Positions 35,194-44,546 of a stretch of DNA of 51,538 nt are shown piece after piece (the first letter of the stretch is position 1; each line of letters begins with the position of its first letter). The translations under genes and the position numbers were made by a program. A model generated the notes under the pieces. The model was given only the letters and a program-made list of their open reading frames with translations, ran no database searches and was not told the DNA's origin. The stretch is from Eutrophocola sp965662685 (lineage in GTDB: Bacteria; Pseudomonadota; Gammaproteobacteria; Pseudomonadales; Pseudohongiellaceae): assembly GCA_965662685.1 (NCBI GenBank), contig CBFIIQ010000022.1, forward strand, positions 1-51,538. Direction: 5' to 3'.

Positions 35194-35360
35194 AGGTTGG
35201 CTTTCTGTTTGGGGTTAAGTGATGGCTTAAGGTATAATCGCGCGGCTTTTATTGGCTGTGGATTGTAACAGCAGTGAATAACGAATGAGTAATTTATAAG
35301 GTCCAGGCTGTAATCAGTCCATATGGCTTGTTCTGGCAACGGGACAAACCACAATTTCCC

Positions 35361-35366
35361 TATAAT
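35361..35366 (+). promoter_or_regulatory. Candidate -10 element for cytochrome c4
   Basis: A perfect TATAAT lies 113 bases before the start codon. No good -35 is visible. A second perfect TATAAT at 35233-35238 lies further upstream. The leader after 35361 contains the 13-base tandem repeat. Confidence 0.4.
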
Positions 35367-35413
35367 TTACCGTTGAACTTTTTGAAACCTGGAATTGATC
35401 GAAATCCGGTAAA

Positions 35414-35439
35414 AAGTAGTAAATATAAGTAGTAAATAT
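35414..35439 (+). repeat. Two perfect 13-base tandem repeats upstream of cytochrome c4
   Basis: AAGTAGTAAATAT occurs twice head to tail (35414-35426, 35427-35439), followed by a partial copy (AAACAGTAG). It lies 40 bases before the start codon, in the predicted leader. Confidence 0.85.
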
Positions 35440-35478
35440 AAACAGTAGTCATTAAACATCCCGACTGGAAACGTAAGA

Positions 35479-36138
35479 ATGAAGAATAGCGCAGTAAACA
35501 ACACCAGCTTTGCAAATACATTAATATCAAAAACTACATCAGTAGCCCTCATGGTTTTTCTAGCTCTGATGGGCAGTGTTCAGGTTGTTGCCCAGGGTGA
35601 TGCTGCCGCTGGTGCAGAGAAGATCACTGTGTGTCTGGCCTGTCATGGCTCCGATGGCAATATGAGCACCCTTCCAAATGTCCCTAAAATTGGTGGACAG
35701 ACAGAAAAATACCTTTTAAAACAAATGCATGACATCAAGACTGGCGTCAGAGCTGCGCCCTTGATGACAGGCATGCTGAATGCACTTAACGACCAGGACA
35801 TGGCGGATGTAGCGGCTTATTATGCTTCCCAGCCCCTGGCGCAAGGTGCTGCAGAACCAGAGAAAGTTGCCCTTGGCGAGACACTTTACAAGGCCGGCAT
35901 TGCTGAAATTGGTGCTGCGGCTTGCTCTGCCTGCCATTCGCCAAATGGTGAAGGCCTGTCATCTGCTGGCTATCCGGCATTGAGCGGACAGGACCCAGCC
36001 TATACTGAGTTGCAACTCAAGGCGTTCAGGTCCGGAATGCGCAATAATGATGATGCTGAAGTTATGCGCAGCATTGCTGCTCGTTTAAGTGACGAAGAAA
36101 TTGCTGCTCTGGCTTCATATGTCTCTGGATTGCGTTAA
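35479..36138 (+). CDS. Diheme cytochrome c4
   Basis: Periplasmic electron carrier with two class I cytochrome domains. After a signal peptide (hydrophobic run about 20-34, cleavage near VVAQ), the heme-binding sites are CLACH at 52-56 and CSACH at 149-153, each followed by a proline-rich loop with GGQ or SGQ and a Met-containing segment (LMTGM, SGMRN) expected to supply the sixth ligand. Length is 219 residues. It carries electrons from the bc1 complex to a terminal oxidase. Adjacent dsbA is conserved in pseudomonads; cytochrome c maturation needs thiol handling in the same compartment. Confidence 0.94.
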   Translation: MKNSAVNNTSFANTLISKTTSVALMVFLALMGSVQVVAQGDAAAGAEKITVCLACHGSDGNMSTLPNVPKIGGQTEKYLLKQMHDIKTGVRAAPLMTGMLNALNDQDMADVAAYYASQPLAQGAAEPEKVALGETLYKAGIAEIGAAACSACHSPNGEGLSSAGYPALSGQDPAYTELQLKAFRSGMRNNDDAEVMRSIAARLSDEEIAALASYVSGLR

Positions 36139-36361
36139 TTAAGCTATAGTTAAGGCGCTTATGGCATACTCGCTCTCATATTGGATAACGTGCAATAAAG
36201 TGAGGTAGAGTTAGTAACCAAAGATAGCAAGACAGTAAAAAGTAGCTTTACTATTCATGTGTAGAAAGCTGGTAAGGTTTGAAAGTTCATAATATTAATA
36301 GTATTGATAATTTATTTAGAAATACTGATCAAACAAGAATACATCGAGGGAGAGAGACCCA

Positions 36362-37003
36362 ATGAAGTCACCAATTAAATTACTGATAATGTTTGTGCTG
36401 GCACTGAATGTAGCTGCTACCGCCCTAGCTCAGCCAGCTCTTTACGTTGAAGGCACTCACTATGAAGTCATTGCCGACCCGGTCAGAACAGCAGACCCCA
36501 ACAAAGTCGAAGTATCTGAAATCTTCTGGTACGGCTGTCCACACTGCTATGCATTCGAACCACTCATAACCAGTTGGGAAGAAAAGTTGCCTTCTGATGT
36601 GGCTTTCGTGCGCAGCCCGGGTATGTGGAATGGCACCATGGAAGTACACGCCCAGATTTATTATGCCGCAGAAGCACTTGGTGTATCAGAAACAATTCAT
36701 CCGATAGCCTTTTCTGAAATTCACCAGCGTCGCAATTATCTGCAATCGGAAGAAGCGGTTAAGGATATGTTTGTCGGTGCAGGCGTTGCCCCTGATGCTT
36801 TTGACAAGGCCTGGAAATCCTTTTCAGTTTCCAGCGCTGTTAAGCGCGCCGGTACACGTATGAGGGACTATGGTGTTCGAGGCGTCCCAAGCATGGTAGT
36901 TAACGGTAAATACCTGGTAACTGTAGGTGGGCCAGTTCCCACTCAGACCGAACTTTTAAAGATTGTTGATTTTCTGGTACAGAAGGAAAAATCCAGCAGT
37001 TAA
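36362..37003 (+). CDS. dsbA: Thiol:disulfide interchange protein DsbA
   Basis: Periplasmic oxidase that introduces disulfide bonds into secreted proteins. A signal peptide (cleavage near ALA, residue 23) precedes the thioredoxin fold with active site CPHC at 59-62 and the cis-proline Pro177 (GVPSM). Length is 213 residues. GGGAG lies upstream of ATG. A strong terminator follows. Disulfide formation is required by many type II secretion substrates, whose secretion genes begin next door, though dsbA has its own terminator. Confidence 0.96.
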   Translation: MKSPIKLLIMFVLALNVAATALAQPALYVEGTHYEVIADPVRTADPNKVEVSEIFWYGCPHCYAFEPLITSWEEKLPSDVAFVRSPGMWNGTMEVHAQIYYAAEALGVSETIHPIAFSEIHQRRNYLQSEEAVKDMFVGAGVAPDAFDKAWKSFSVSSAVKRAGTRMRDYGVRGVPSMVVNGKYLVTVGGPVPTQTELLKIVDFLVQKEKSSS

Positions 37004-37029
37004 TTGCCCGGTTCAGCGCAAAAAACAAG

Positions 37030-37062
37030 ACGCCCATGCCAAACCGGCCTGGGCGTTTTTTT
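37030..37062 (+). terminator. Intrinsic terminator after dsbA
   Basis: ACGCCCA (37030-37036) pairs with TGGGCGT (37050-37056), the loop can extend the stem with GCC/GGC, and seven T residues follow. It starts 26 bases after the dsbA stop and separates dsbA from the secretion operon. Confidence 0.9.
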
Positions 37063-37190
37063 ATAGGCGCGCCATAAAACCATGGATCGCGTCACAATTT
37101 GGATAAATGTCGAATAAATTTAGATGCTTAGCGCAAAATATTCATAAAAAGAATAAACTTTTTAGCAAGCCCTGTTGTCATAGTACAGGC

Positions 37191-37256
37191 TCGCAGCCCT
37201 GATTTGCCGATGAAGCATAGCAATTACTAGGGAGGGGCTGCGAAATAACCTATAAT
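37191..37256 (+). promoter_or_regulatory. Promoter region of the type II secretion operon with long dyad
   Basis: TCGCAGCCC (37191-37199) and GGGCTGCGA (37235-37243) form a perfect 9-base inverted repeat spaced by 35 bases. A perfect -10 TATAAT follows at 37251-37256. The right arm lies between the expected -35 and the -10, so a protein binding the dyad could control the operon. No consensus -35 is seen, which would fit an activator-dependent promoter. Confidence 0.55.
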
Positions 37257-37302
37257 TCAACGTTTTAGATTAATACCTAAGATATAACCCTCAGTAGAAA
37301 TT

Positions 37303-38610
37303 ATGAAGCTGGCTATACCATTGCTTGAAAAACTCCCGCTACGGGAACTGGGCTTGAAAGCACAGTCATTCCTGCCATCCGGGCGTCATGCGGAAACACT
37401 GAAACGAGTGGATGCCAGCCTGTTGCTTTTCGACCATACGCTGATAAATACTGAAAACGGCAGGGCGGAGCAGGTTACGAGCGCCAGTGATGAGGCCCAG
37501 GAGCAGGCTCTGGCAAGGGCAGCCAGACGCCTGCTGCCCGCAAACCAGGATAATCGCCATATTCTGTTGATGTTACCTACTACTGAATTTGCTGCTACGT
37601 CCTACCAGATGCAGGTTATGGGCGAGAAAATGATTCGTTCGGCACTGGAGTTACAGTCCCACAGCCTGATTCCGGCCTATGACGAGAAACTCCTGCTTGC
37701 TGTGAATGCCAGTAACCCCGAAGGAGTTGCTTTGTGGTTTAGTGAAAAACGGGTAAACCGCCTGTTTCGTGCTTTTGCAGAGCAGGGGATATTCCTCAGC
37801 GGCATAATGCCACGGTCACTGGCATTACTTGAAAATACGGAAGATGAAGACAGAAGCATTATTATTAATGATGAAGAAGGCAGTAATGTCTCTTTATTAC
37901 AAATTACCGGGAATACCATCAGGCGTTTATTGACGGTTAACAAGGCAGATCTCGAACAGGAGGTTTTTGCCAAGCAATGGGATATCGAGACCAATCAGTT
38001 AAAAGCAGATGCTGTACAAAATATGAACTCACTGGATGACTGGAGCGCAATGCGACAAACAGTGACTCCGGTTGTTGATTACTGCTTTCTCCCTGCCGGC
38101 GCTATTGAAGAAGAAAAGAAGATTAGTCTGGCGAGAAAGAGTAAAGCTGCCCTGGCCATAGCGGCCGGTATTGTTCTGATGCTTTTCGCTCCATTCATAG
38201 CAAACTGGATGACATTACGAGATTTACAGGCTGAACTTGCCCGTGTTGAAGAAATGTCTATTGAACCGAGGAGCCTGCAGGCCTCTATCTTTGACATGGA
38301 TGAAGAATGGGGCGCACTCGAAGAATACCCAGACCAAAAAGTAGCGCAGGTTTTGATTTCATTGAACGATGTTGTTCAAAGTTCGCTGACATCGTTCTCC
38401 ATGAATAAAGGGGTGATTGATATTAGCGGATCAACCGATGATCCGGCCTACCTGGTTGAATTGCTGGCGCAAAGGGAAGAGTTTTTCAATGTAGCTCAAA
38501 GTACCAATACCCGAGGTGGCGGAGCTCAATTTGGAATCCGTATGAATCTTAGCAGTACAGATTTTGACGCCTATGAAGAAAAATATCCGGTCATTTCTCA
38601 GGGACGATAG
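37303..38610 (+). CDS. gspL: Type II secretion system protein GspL
   Basis: Inner-membrane platform protein that links the cytoplasmic ATPase GspE to GspM. The first 280 residues form a cytoplasmic actin-like part (family resemblance moderate), one membrane helix follows at about residues 285-303 (AALAIAAGIVLMLFAPFIA), then a short periplasmic coiled-coil and ferredoxin-like domain. Length is 435 residues, somewhat longer than usual. It is the first gene of the operon; no gspC precedes it. Identification rests on topology and on the neighbours gspM and gspE. Confidence 0.77.
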   Translation: MKLAIPLLEKLPLRELGLKAQSFLPSGRHAETLKRVDASLLLFDHTLINTENGRAEQVTSASDEAQEQALARAARRLLPANQDNRHILLMLPTTEFAATSYQMQVMGEKMIRSALELQSHSLIPAYDEKLLLAVNASNPEGVALWFSEKRVNRLFRAFAEQGIFLSGIMPRSLALLENTEDEDRSIIINDEEGSNVSLLQITGNTIRRLLTVNKADLEQEVFAKQWDIETNQLKADAVQNMNSLDDWSAMRQTVTPVVDYCFLPAGAIEEEKKISLARKSKAALAIAAGIVLMLFAPFIANWMTLRDLQAELARVEEMSIEPRSLQASIFDMDEEWGALEEYPDQKVAQVLISLNDVVQSSLTSFSMNKGVIDISGSTDDPAYLVELLAQREEFFNVAQSTNTRGGGAQFGIRMNLSSTDFDAYEEKYPVISQGR

Positions 38611-38640
38611 ATAAATAATGAAGGCCGTATTTATATAAAT

Positions 38641-39171
38641 ATGAAGAGTAATGATAAAAAACTGATCGCGTTTGCAGCAATTTTATTTCTGCTGGTAGTT
38701 ATTGTAAGAGTCATTCCATTATTAAAGGAATCCTACAATGAAGACCAGCAGGAAATTGAGTTTCTGGAGCAGCGTATTGCCCGTATGCGATCCTTGATGG
38801 AAGAAGCGCCGTTTATTAAAGACGACGAAGCAGCAAGGCGGGAAGAGGTTGCTGCCCTGGTAAGCTGGACATTTACCGGCCAGGACCCAAATTTGATTGG
38901 TACCAGCGTGCAACGTCAATTACGCCAGGCAGTTGAAGAGGCAGGGGTATTGCCCCGCTCCTATAACACACCACGAATCGCTGAAACAGAAGGCTGGTTA
39001 TTGATAACTCAGGAAATGGATTTTGTTATTGAGCAGAACGCTATTTTGCAATTTCTGGATTTACTGGAAAATTCCAGGCCACGATTGCATGTTACAGAAT
39101 TCAGCATCAATCGTAATCGAAGACAGTATACCGGCTCTATAACGGTTACCGGCTTTAGCAAAATTCCCTGA
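38641..39171 (+). CDS. gspM: Type II secretion system protein GspM
   Basis: A 176-residue bitopic protein with a short cytoplasmic start, one membrane helix at about residues 8-26, a coiled-coil stretch (EDQQEIEFLEQRIARM) and a periplasmic ferredoxin-like domain. This matches GspM, partner of GspL, in size and order. Sequence identity in this family is low, so the call rests mainly on position between gspL and gspE. Start ATG-38641 is 30 bases after gspL. Confidence 0.75.
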   Translation: MKSNDKKLIAFAAILFLLVVIVRVIPLLKESYNEDQQEIEFLEQRIARMRSLMEEAPFIKDDEAARREEVAALVSWTFTGQDPNLIGTSVQRQLRQAVEEAGVLPRSYNTPRIAETEGWLLITQEMDFVIEQNAILQFLDLLENSRPRLHVTEFSINRNRRQYTGSITVTGFSKIP

Positions 39172-39228
39172 TAGCTGATTTTGATAAATAGCTAATGAAT
39201 ATTTATTGCAAATTAATGGTTTAGGTAA

Positions 39229-40689
39229 ATGGAAAATACACAACTGACATTACCTGTTTTTAGCCAGCTTCTGGAACCGGAAGGGATGGCTCCTGCACAG
39301 AATTTCAAGGATTCCTGGGAACTGGTATGCAATAAATTGCCAAGTATTGAGAGTCGGGCAAAGGTCAGGTTCGTGATTGGAGAACAGGTACTTTTCCGCA
39401 TTGGCAATACAGATGAAGTGGCTCGCCTTACCAAGCATTGGCGTGCGGAACTTTCCCCGGAGATTGCCGATGCAGATGATGCCTTTGTTTCCGGGTTTGG
39501 AGATGATGATGCATTTTCAGATATGGATTCCGAAGCGCCGATAATCCGCCTGGTTAACCATTTGTTCGCCCGAGCGCTGGATTTAAATGCCAGTGACATA
39601 CATTTCGAACCTACGGAACATTATCTGGAGGTACGATGTCGTGTCGATGGCATCATGACTCGCATCGAAAAACTGCCAATAAAAATTCAGTCGGCCGTTG
39701 CTTCCCGCTTGAAGCTCATGGCTAAACTGGATATTGGTGAAAAACGTTTGCCTCAGGACGGGCGAATTGACTATCGCGTCGGTGATCGTGATCTCGACAT
39801 GCGAGTCTCTACTTTGCCCGGTGTGTTGGGGGAGTCGGTAGTACTGCGTATCCTTGACCGGAGCGATCTGAATATTGAGCTTTCCGAGTTGGGGATGCCA
39901 GAGAAAATTTTGCAGGACTATTCCCGGGTAATTTCCCAGCCCCATGGACTGATCCTGATTACCGGTCCAACCGGCAGCGGAAAAACAACCACACTCTATG
40001 GCACGCTGGAAAAAATTCACAATGAAAGACAAAAAATTATTACCGTTGAGGATCCGGTGGAATACCAACTTGATGGAATCACCCAGATACAGGTGAACTC
40101 GAAGATCGGTCTCGACTTTGCATCAGGGCTGCGTTCCATTGTGCGCCAGGACCCGGACATTCTCATGATCGGAGAAATCCGTGATCATGAAACGGCAGAA
40201 ATTGCCATTGAGTCTGCTCTTACCGGTCACCTTGTTTTTTCTACCCTGCATACTAATGATGCGGCAGGCGCAGTTACCCGAATGCAGGATATGGGGGTTG
40301 AAAGTTATCTCATCAGTTCAAGTTTACTGGGTATACAGGCACAGCGTCTGGTGCGCAGGATTTGCACAGATTGCGTCGAAGATACGTCATTGACTGAAGA
40401 TGAAGCCAATGTACTGGATGTTAAAAAAGAAGATTACCCTTCCATAAAACGCGGTAACGGCTGTGAGCGTTGTGGCGATACAGGATATCGGGGTCGGGTA
40501 GGTCTATATGAACTTTTGTTAATGAGCGATGAAATCAGGCATTTGATTACCAGTGGTGCAGATGCCAATGTGATTAGAAAACAGGGGGTCAAGGAGGGAA
40601 TGAAGACCCTGCGCGAGGATGCCCTTGAAAAACTCAGATCCGGAATGACCACCCCTGAAGAAGTGGTCAGGGTAACACGCGCCATATGA
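39229..40689 (+). CDS. gspE: Type II secretion system ATPase GspE
   Basis: Hexameric cytoplasmic ATPase that powers pseudopilus assembly. Walker A GPTGSGKTT begins at residue 246, the Asp box lies in TVEDPVEY, Walker B is PDILMIGEIRD and the His box SALTGHLVFSTLHTND. The zinc-binding tetracysteine (Cys379, Cys382, Cys412, Cys415) marks the GspE/PilB group. Length is 486 residues. Its end overlaps gspF by 4 bases (ATGA). Confidence 0.95.
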   Translation: MENTQLTLPVFSQLLEPEGMAPAQNFKDSWELVCNKLPSIESRAKVRFVIGEQVLFRIGNTDEVARLTKHWRAELSPEIADADDAFVSGFGDDDAFSDMDSEAPIIRLVNHLFARALDLNASDIHFEPTEHYLEVRCRVDGIMTRIEKLPIKIQSAVASRLKLMAKLDIGEKRLPQDGRIDYRVGDRDLDMRVSTLPGVLGESVVLRILDRSDLNIELSELGMPEKILQDYSRVISQPHGLILITGPTGSGKTTTLYGTLEKIHNERQKIITVEDPVEYQLDGITQIQVNSKIGLDFASGLRSIVRQDPDILMIGEIRDHETAEIAIESALTGHLVFSTLHTNDAAGAVTRMQDMGVESYLISSSLLGIQAQRLVRRICTDCVEDTSLTEDEANVLDVKKEDYPSIKRGNGCERCGDTGYRGRVGLYELLLMSDEIRHLITSGADANVIRKQGVKEGMKTLREDALEKLRSGMTTPEEVVRVTRAI

Positions 40690-41894
40690 GTGTTAATTAT
40701 TACCAGTATCAGGCCTGTGATGCCCAGGGAAATATAACCAGTGGACAGCTCAGTGCGGAATCTGAACGTGAAGCCATAGCCATGTTGCAAGCCAGAAAGC
40801 TTGTGCCAGTGAAACTGAACACGACTTCCAGGCAAAACCTGAAACGTTCGGGCGGTAAAAAAATTAGTACTGCTGACCTTGTAGACTTTACCAGCGGCCT
40901 TACTACCCTGATTGAAGCCCGTATTCCCATAGACAAGGCACTGCAGTTACTGGAAGGCATTACTGCAAAAGAACATATGAAGCGTCTGGTAGTTTCATTA
41001 AGGCGGGATGTAAAAGAAGGAAAAAGCCTCGCAGATGCCATGGAATCAAGGCCTGATGTTTTTTCAAAGCTTTATATCAATATCATAAGAGCTGGTGAAA
41101 CAGGCGGTATTCTTGACCAGTTGCTTCCAGATTTGGGTAGTTTTCTGGAAACTGCCGAGGAGACCAAGAAGCAGATTATTTCAGCACTGACTTATCCGAT
41201 GGTGTTACTTATCACCGGATTGATATCGGTAGTTTTATTATTGGTTTATGTGGTGCCTCAATTTACTGCCATGTTTGAAGATGTTGGTTCGGAAATACCT
41301 GCTTCTGCAGAATTTTTATTAAACCTGAGTTCGGGTTTGCAAAATTTTGGCTGGCTAATTGTGCCAGTAGTTTTCGGGATTGTTTACTGGTGGCGTTGGC
41401 TCAGTGCAGATAAACAAAGAAAAAGGCAAAAAGATGCCTTTATGCTGCGCTTACCTATTGCGGGTAAATTACTGCTGAATCGCGATGTGGCTATTTTTTC
41501 CAGAACCCTTGGTGCGTTGTTGGGAGCAGGCATTCCATTAATCAGGGGTCTGAGGGTTGCTCGTGAAGTAATAAGCAACGAGGAACTGATTCATCACCTT
41601 GAGGTCGTAGAAGAGAATGTTCGCAGTGGTGCCGGTCTTGGTATATCACTTGAAAAAACAGGTATGTTTCCAGTCTTGTTGCATCAACTGGTAACAGTTG
41701 GAGAAGAGTCAGGAAGAACAGGCCCCATTTTGAAAAAACTGGCAAAAACATTTGATGCCAATGTAAGAGACGATGTGTCACGGTTGGTTAGTGCATTACA
41801 GCCTGCTCTTATATTGTTACTGGGTATCGCCGTAGGCGGAATAATTATCGTAATGCTCTCAGCAGTGTTCAGCATGAATACGGTAGATTTTTAA
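40686..41894 (+). CDS. gspF: Type II secretion system inner-membrane protein GspF
   Basis: Polytopic inner-membrane platform protein. Two homologous cytoplasmic GspF domains (about residues 70-190 and 275-395) are separated by membrane helices (MVLLITGLISVVLLLVYVV and a second near residue 220), with a C-terminal helix at 373-395. Family motifs LVDFTSGLTTLIEARIPI and FSRTLGALLGAGIPLIRG are clear. Length is 402 residues. Translation is coupled to gspE by an ATGA overlap; gspD follows after 13 bases. Confidence 0.95.
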   Translation: MSVNYYQYQACDAQGNITSGQLSAESEREAIAMLQARKLVPVKLNTTSRQNLKRSGGKKISTADLVDFTSGLTTLIEARIPIDKALQLLEGITAKEHMKRLVVSLRRDVKEGKSLADAMESRPDVFSKLYINIIRAGETGGILDQLLPDLGSFLETAEETKKQIISALTYPMVLLITGLISVVLLLVYVVPQFTAMFEDVGSEIPASAEFLLNLSSGLQNFGWLIVPVVFGIVYWWRWLSADKQRKRQKDAFMLRLPIAGKLLLNRDVAIFSRTLGALLGAGIPLIRGLRVAREVISNEELIHHLEVVEENVRSGAGLGISLEKTGMFPVLLHQLVTVGEESGRTGPILKKLAKTFDANVRDDVSRLVSALQPALILLLGIAVGGIIIVMLSAVFSMNTVDF

Positions 41895-41907
41895 CTGGAG
41901 TTAAGAA

Positions 41908-44067
41908 GTGAATTACATAGGTTGTTCAGATTTTTATTCATTGAGAAAGATAAGCCTTCTGATGGTTTTGTCCGTTCTTTTATCTTCCTGTGCCACGATG
42001 CAGGAAAGACGAGGCTCTGACTCTGCTTCAGACTCCCGTGCTGGAATTTCGCGGCAGGATGATAACTCAGTATCTGGCAATCAGGATGTTATGCCAATTG
42101 ATACCTCGGCCTCATCGCAGGGAGAAGCGGGAGACCAGGGTGACCCCGGTATAAACCGGACTGGTCGGGTTATTCAACTAGGCAGGTTTGTTGAGGACCG
42201 CCCACAAGTTGAAGTGCCCGAAGGCACTACGGTTGAACTTAACTATGAGCAGGAAGATTTGCGTCTGGTTTTTGAGCAACTGGGAGATCAATTACAAATT
42301 AATATGGTGATCGATCCGACTATCGATGACAAGGTCAGCTTGCGTTCATCGCCTGACAATCCTTTGCAATATGAAGATCTATGGCCCTTGATGCGCATGC
42401 TGGCAAGTAATGCGGGCGTGACAATAGAGCAGGCTGGAAATATTTACCGCTTCATGAAAAACAATTCAAGTATCCCGGTAGAAATAGTCTTGCCAGCATG
42501 GCTCAATGATGCCACTTCTTCTGAAGTTCTTCAGGTTACACCTCTCACATACATTTCTGTTGAAACAGCCGTGCAATTGCTAACACCCATGCTGCAGCCT
42601 GAAGGCACTATTGTCAGTCTCGGGCAGGCTAACCTGATTGGCTTAAGCGGTAGTCCGCAGCAGTTACAACGGGTTAATGCACTGCTTGCTATTATTGATG
42701 ATGATCCGTTCCAGAATCAGGGTATTCAGTTGTATGAGTTGCTTAATTCGCAAGCCGTGGAAGTGGCGCTGGAGCTAACCAATATTCTCGCATTAATTGA
42801 TGGTGAACAATCGTCATACCAGGTTCTCGGTCTTGAGAGAATAAATTCTGTATTGGTACTGGCGCCTGCCAATCGGGGGTTTGAAGAGGTAACGCGCTGG
42901 GTTCGCCTGCTGGATGCAGAAAGCCAGGAACAGGTGGAACAGTTATTTTTCTACAAGGTTAAAAATCTAAGCGCTACTACACTGGCGCAGACCTTGACCA
43001 ATGTATTTCAGCAAAATGAAGAATCACGAATAGCTGTTGCTACAGAAACAGAAGCAGTCACAGGTGCCAGTGAGAACGAGACGGATTCTGACAATGCATC
43101 GGAGGAGACAGCAGGGCCAGCACAGGAAGGGGTTGTTTCTGCCAATATTACCGTCACTATTGTTGCGGACGAGGATACCAATAGTTTGCTTGTACGCAGT
43201 ACGCCAAGAGATTACCGCCAGCTGTTAACCACTATCAATAATCTGGATACGGTTCCGCCCCAGGTGTTGATCAATGCTGTTATCGGTCAGGTAACCCTTA
43301 CTGATGATAATGAATTCGGGGTTGATTGGGTGCGCATTTCCGAAAATGCCAATACTGGAGTGGTTAGCTCCAGGTTTCTTCCAGCTGCCGGATTAATTCA
43401 GAGCAACGGGTCAGCAGCGGTAGGTTCTGGCCTGGTGATGTCCCGAACATTTAACGATGGCACCTCCATTATTGATGCCACCTTGAATGCTATCTCCCAG
43501 GATAATGAAGTTCGACTGCTGGCTCGTCCTACTATTCTGGCCACCAATAACCAGGAAGGAGAGATAAAAGTAGGTCAATCAGTACCGATTGATCAGGGCC
43601 AGACCATTACCGGCCAGGGTGCAGTGACATCGAATGTTGCTTATCGGGATGTCGGTATAGTGTTGACCATCACGCCGCATATAAATGACGATGGGTTTAT
43701 CAACCTGGAAATTTTCCAGAGCCTTTCTTCCATAGAAGATGGTGCCGGTGGTGTTCAGGGTAACCCTATTTTTTCCAACCAGGAGATCACTACAACAGCC
43801 GTTGTCGCGGACCAATCAACCATTACCCTGGGTGGCTTGATCCAGGAAGACGAGACTGACCTGAACACTGGTATACCTGGTCTACAAAAAGTGCCTGTGC
43901 TGGGTGCATTATTTTCCTATCAGCAAAATCGTTCTGTAAGACGAGAATTGTTTGTCATACTCAGGCCCCAGATTATTAATGGTGATGAGCGTGATACCGG
44001 GTTAATGCAGCAATTCAGGGATAGTTTCGATAATGTTGCTGCACTTTTTGATGAAGCTGGCTTATAA
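41908..44067 (+). CDS. gspD: Type II secretion system secretin GspD, lipoprotein form
   Basis: Outer-membrane secretin forming the exit channel. The GTG start is supported by GGAG seven bases upstream. The N terminus ends in a lipobox, VLLSSCA, with Cys28 as the lipidation site, unlike most GspD proteins. A disordered Ser/Asp-rich linker (30-100) is followed by N0-N3 ring domains (from about residue 105) and the secretin core ending in VPVLGALFSYQQN and ELFVILRPQII. An acidic insert (about residues 370-405) lies in the N3 loop. Length is 719 residues. A lipidated secretin resembles HxcQ of Pseudomonas, which reaches the outer membrane without a pilotin. Confidence 0.94.
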   Translation: MNYIGCSDFYSLRKISLLMVLSVLLSSCATMQERRGSDSASDSRAGISRQDDNSVSGNQDVMPIDTSASSQGEAGDQGDPGINRTGRVIQLGRFVEDRPQVEVPEGTTVELNYEQEDLRLVFEQLGDQLQINMVIDPTIDDKVSLRSSPDNPLQYEDLWPLMRMLASNAGVTIEQAGNIYRFMKNNSSIPVEIVLPAWLNDATSSEVLQVTPLTYISVETAVQLLTPMLQPEGTIVSLGQANLIGLSGSPQQLQRVNALLAIIDDDPFQNQGIQLYELLNSQAVEVALELTNILALIDGEQSSYQVLGLERINSVLVLAPANRGFEEVTRWVRLLDAESQEQVEQLFFYKVKNLSATTLAQTLTNVFQQNEESRIAVATETEAVTGASENETDSDNASEETAGPAQEGVVSANITVTIVADEDTNSLLVRSTPRDYRQLLTTINNLDTVPPQVLINAVIGQVTLTDDNEFGVDWVRISENANTGVVSSRFLPAAGLIQSNGSAAVGSGLVMSRTFNDGTSIIDATLNAISQDNEVRLLARPTILATNNQEGEIKVGQSVPIDQGQTITGQGAVTSNVAYRDVGIVLTITPHINDDGFINLEIFQSLSSIEDGAGGVQGNPIFSNQEITTTAVVADQSTITLGGLIQEDETDLNTGIPGLQKVPVLGALFSYQQNRSVRRELFVILRPQIINGDERDTGLMQQFRDSFDNVAALFDEAGL

Positions 44068-44128
44068 CCTGGCAGAAAAATTTTAGAATGTATTTGGAAC
44101 ATAGTTGCGAAGTATCTGGAGCAAAATC

Positions 44129-44521
44129 ATGAAGAAACGAAGTGGATTTACCCTTATTGAGCTATTGGTCGTCATGGCTATTCTGGGTATGCTTGCCGCG
44201 CTGGTTGGGCCAGCCCTGTTTGGCAATCTGAGTAAAGGACAACGAACAACAGCAGCTTCTCAAATCAGCAATCTTGAATCTGCTCTGGATACCTATCGAC
44301 TGGATGTAGGCAGTTATCCTGATAGCTTAAGGGGACTTGTTGAAAATGACAGTGGTAGCCAGCGCTGGAACGGCCCTTATATCAGGGATAATGAAGTCCC
44401 GCTGGACCCCTGGGACAATGCCTATCATTACGAAGCTGGTGGCAGGGATTTCACGCTGATTTCCTACGGTGCCGATGGCGTACCGGGCGGCGAAGGTGAT
44501 GACGCCGATATCGGGAGTTAA
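44129..44521 (+). CDS. gspG: Major pseudopilin GspG
   Basis: Main subunit of the T2SS pseudopilus. The prepilin leader MKKRSG is followed by the cleavage/N-methylation signal FTLIELLVVM with Glu5, and the C terminus has the GspG calcium loop (GADGVPGGEGDDADIG). The start is ATG-44129, which has GGAG seven bases upstream; an in-frame TTG at 44105 would add eight residues without purpose. Length is 130 residues. No prepilin peptidase gene lies in this cluster, so processing must use an enzyme encoded elsewhere. Confidence 0.95.
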   Translation: MKKRSGFTLIELLVVMAILGMLAALVGPALFGNLSKGQRTTAASQISNLESALDTYRLDVGSYPDSLRGLVENDSGSQRWNGPYIRDNEVPLDPWDNAYHYEAGGRDFTLISYGADGVPGGEGDDADIGS

Positions 44522-44546
44522 TTCTCTAATCCTGCAGTCAAGGGCG

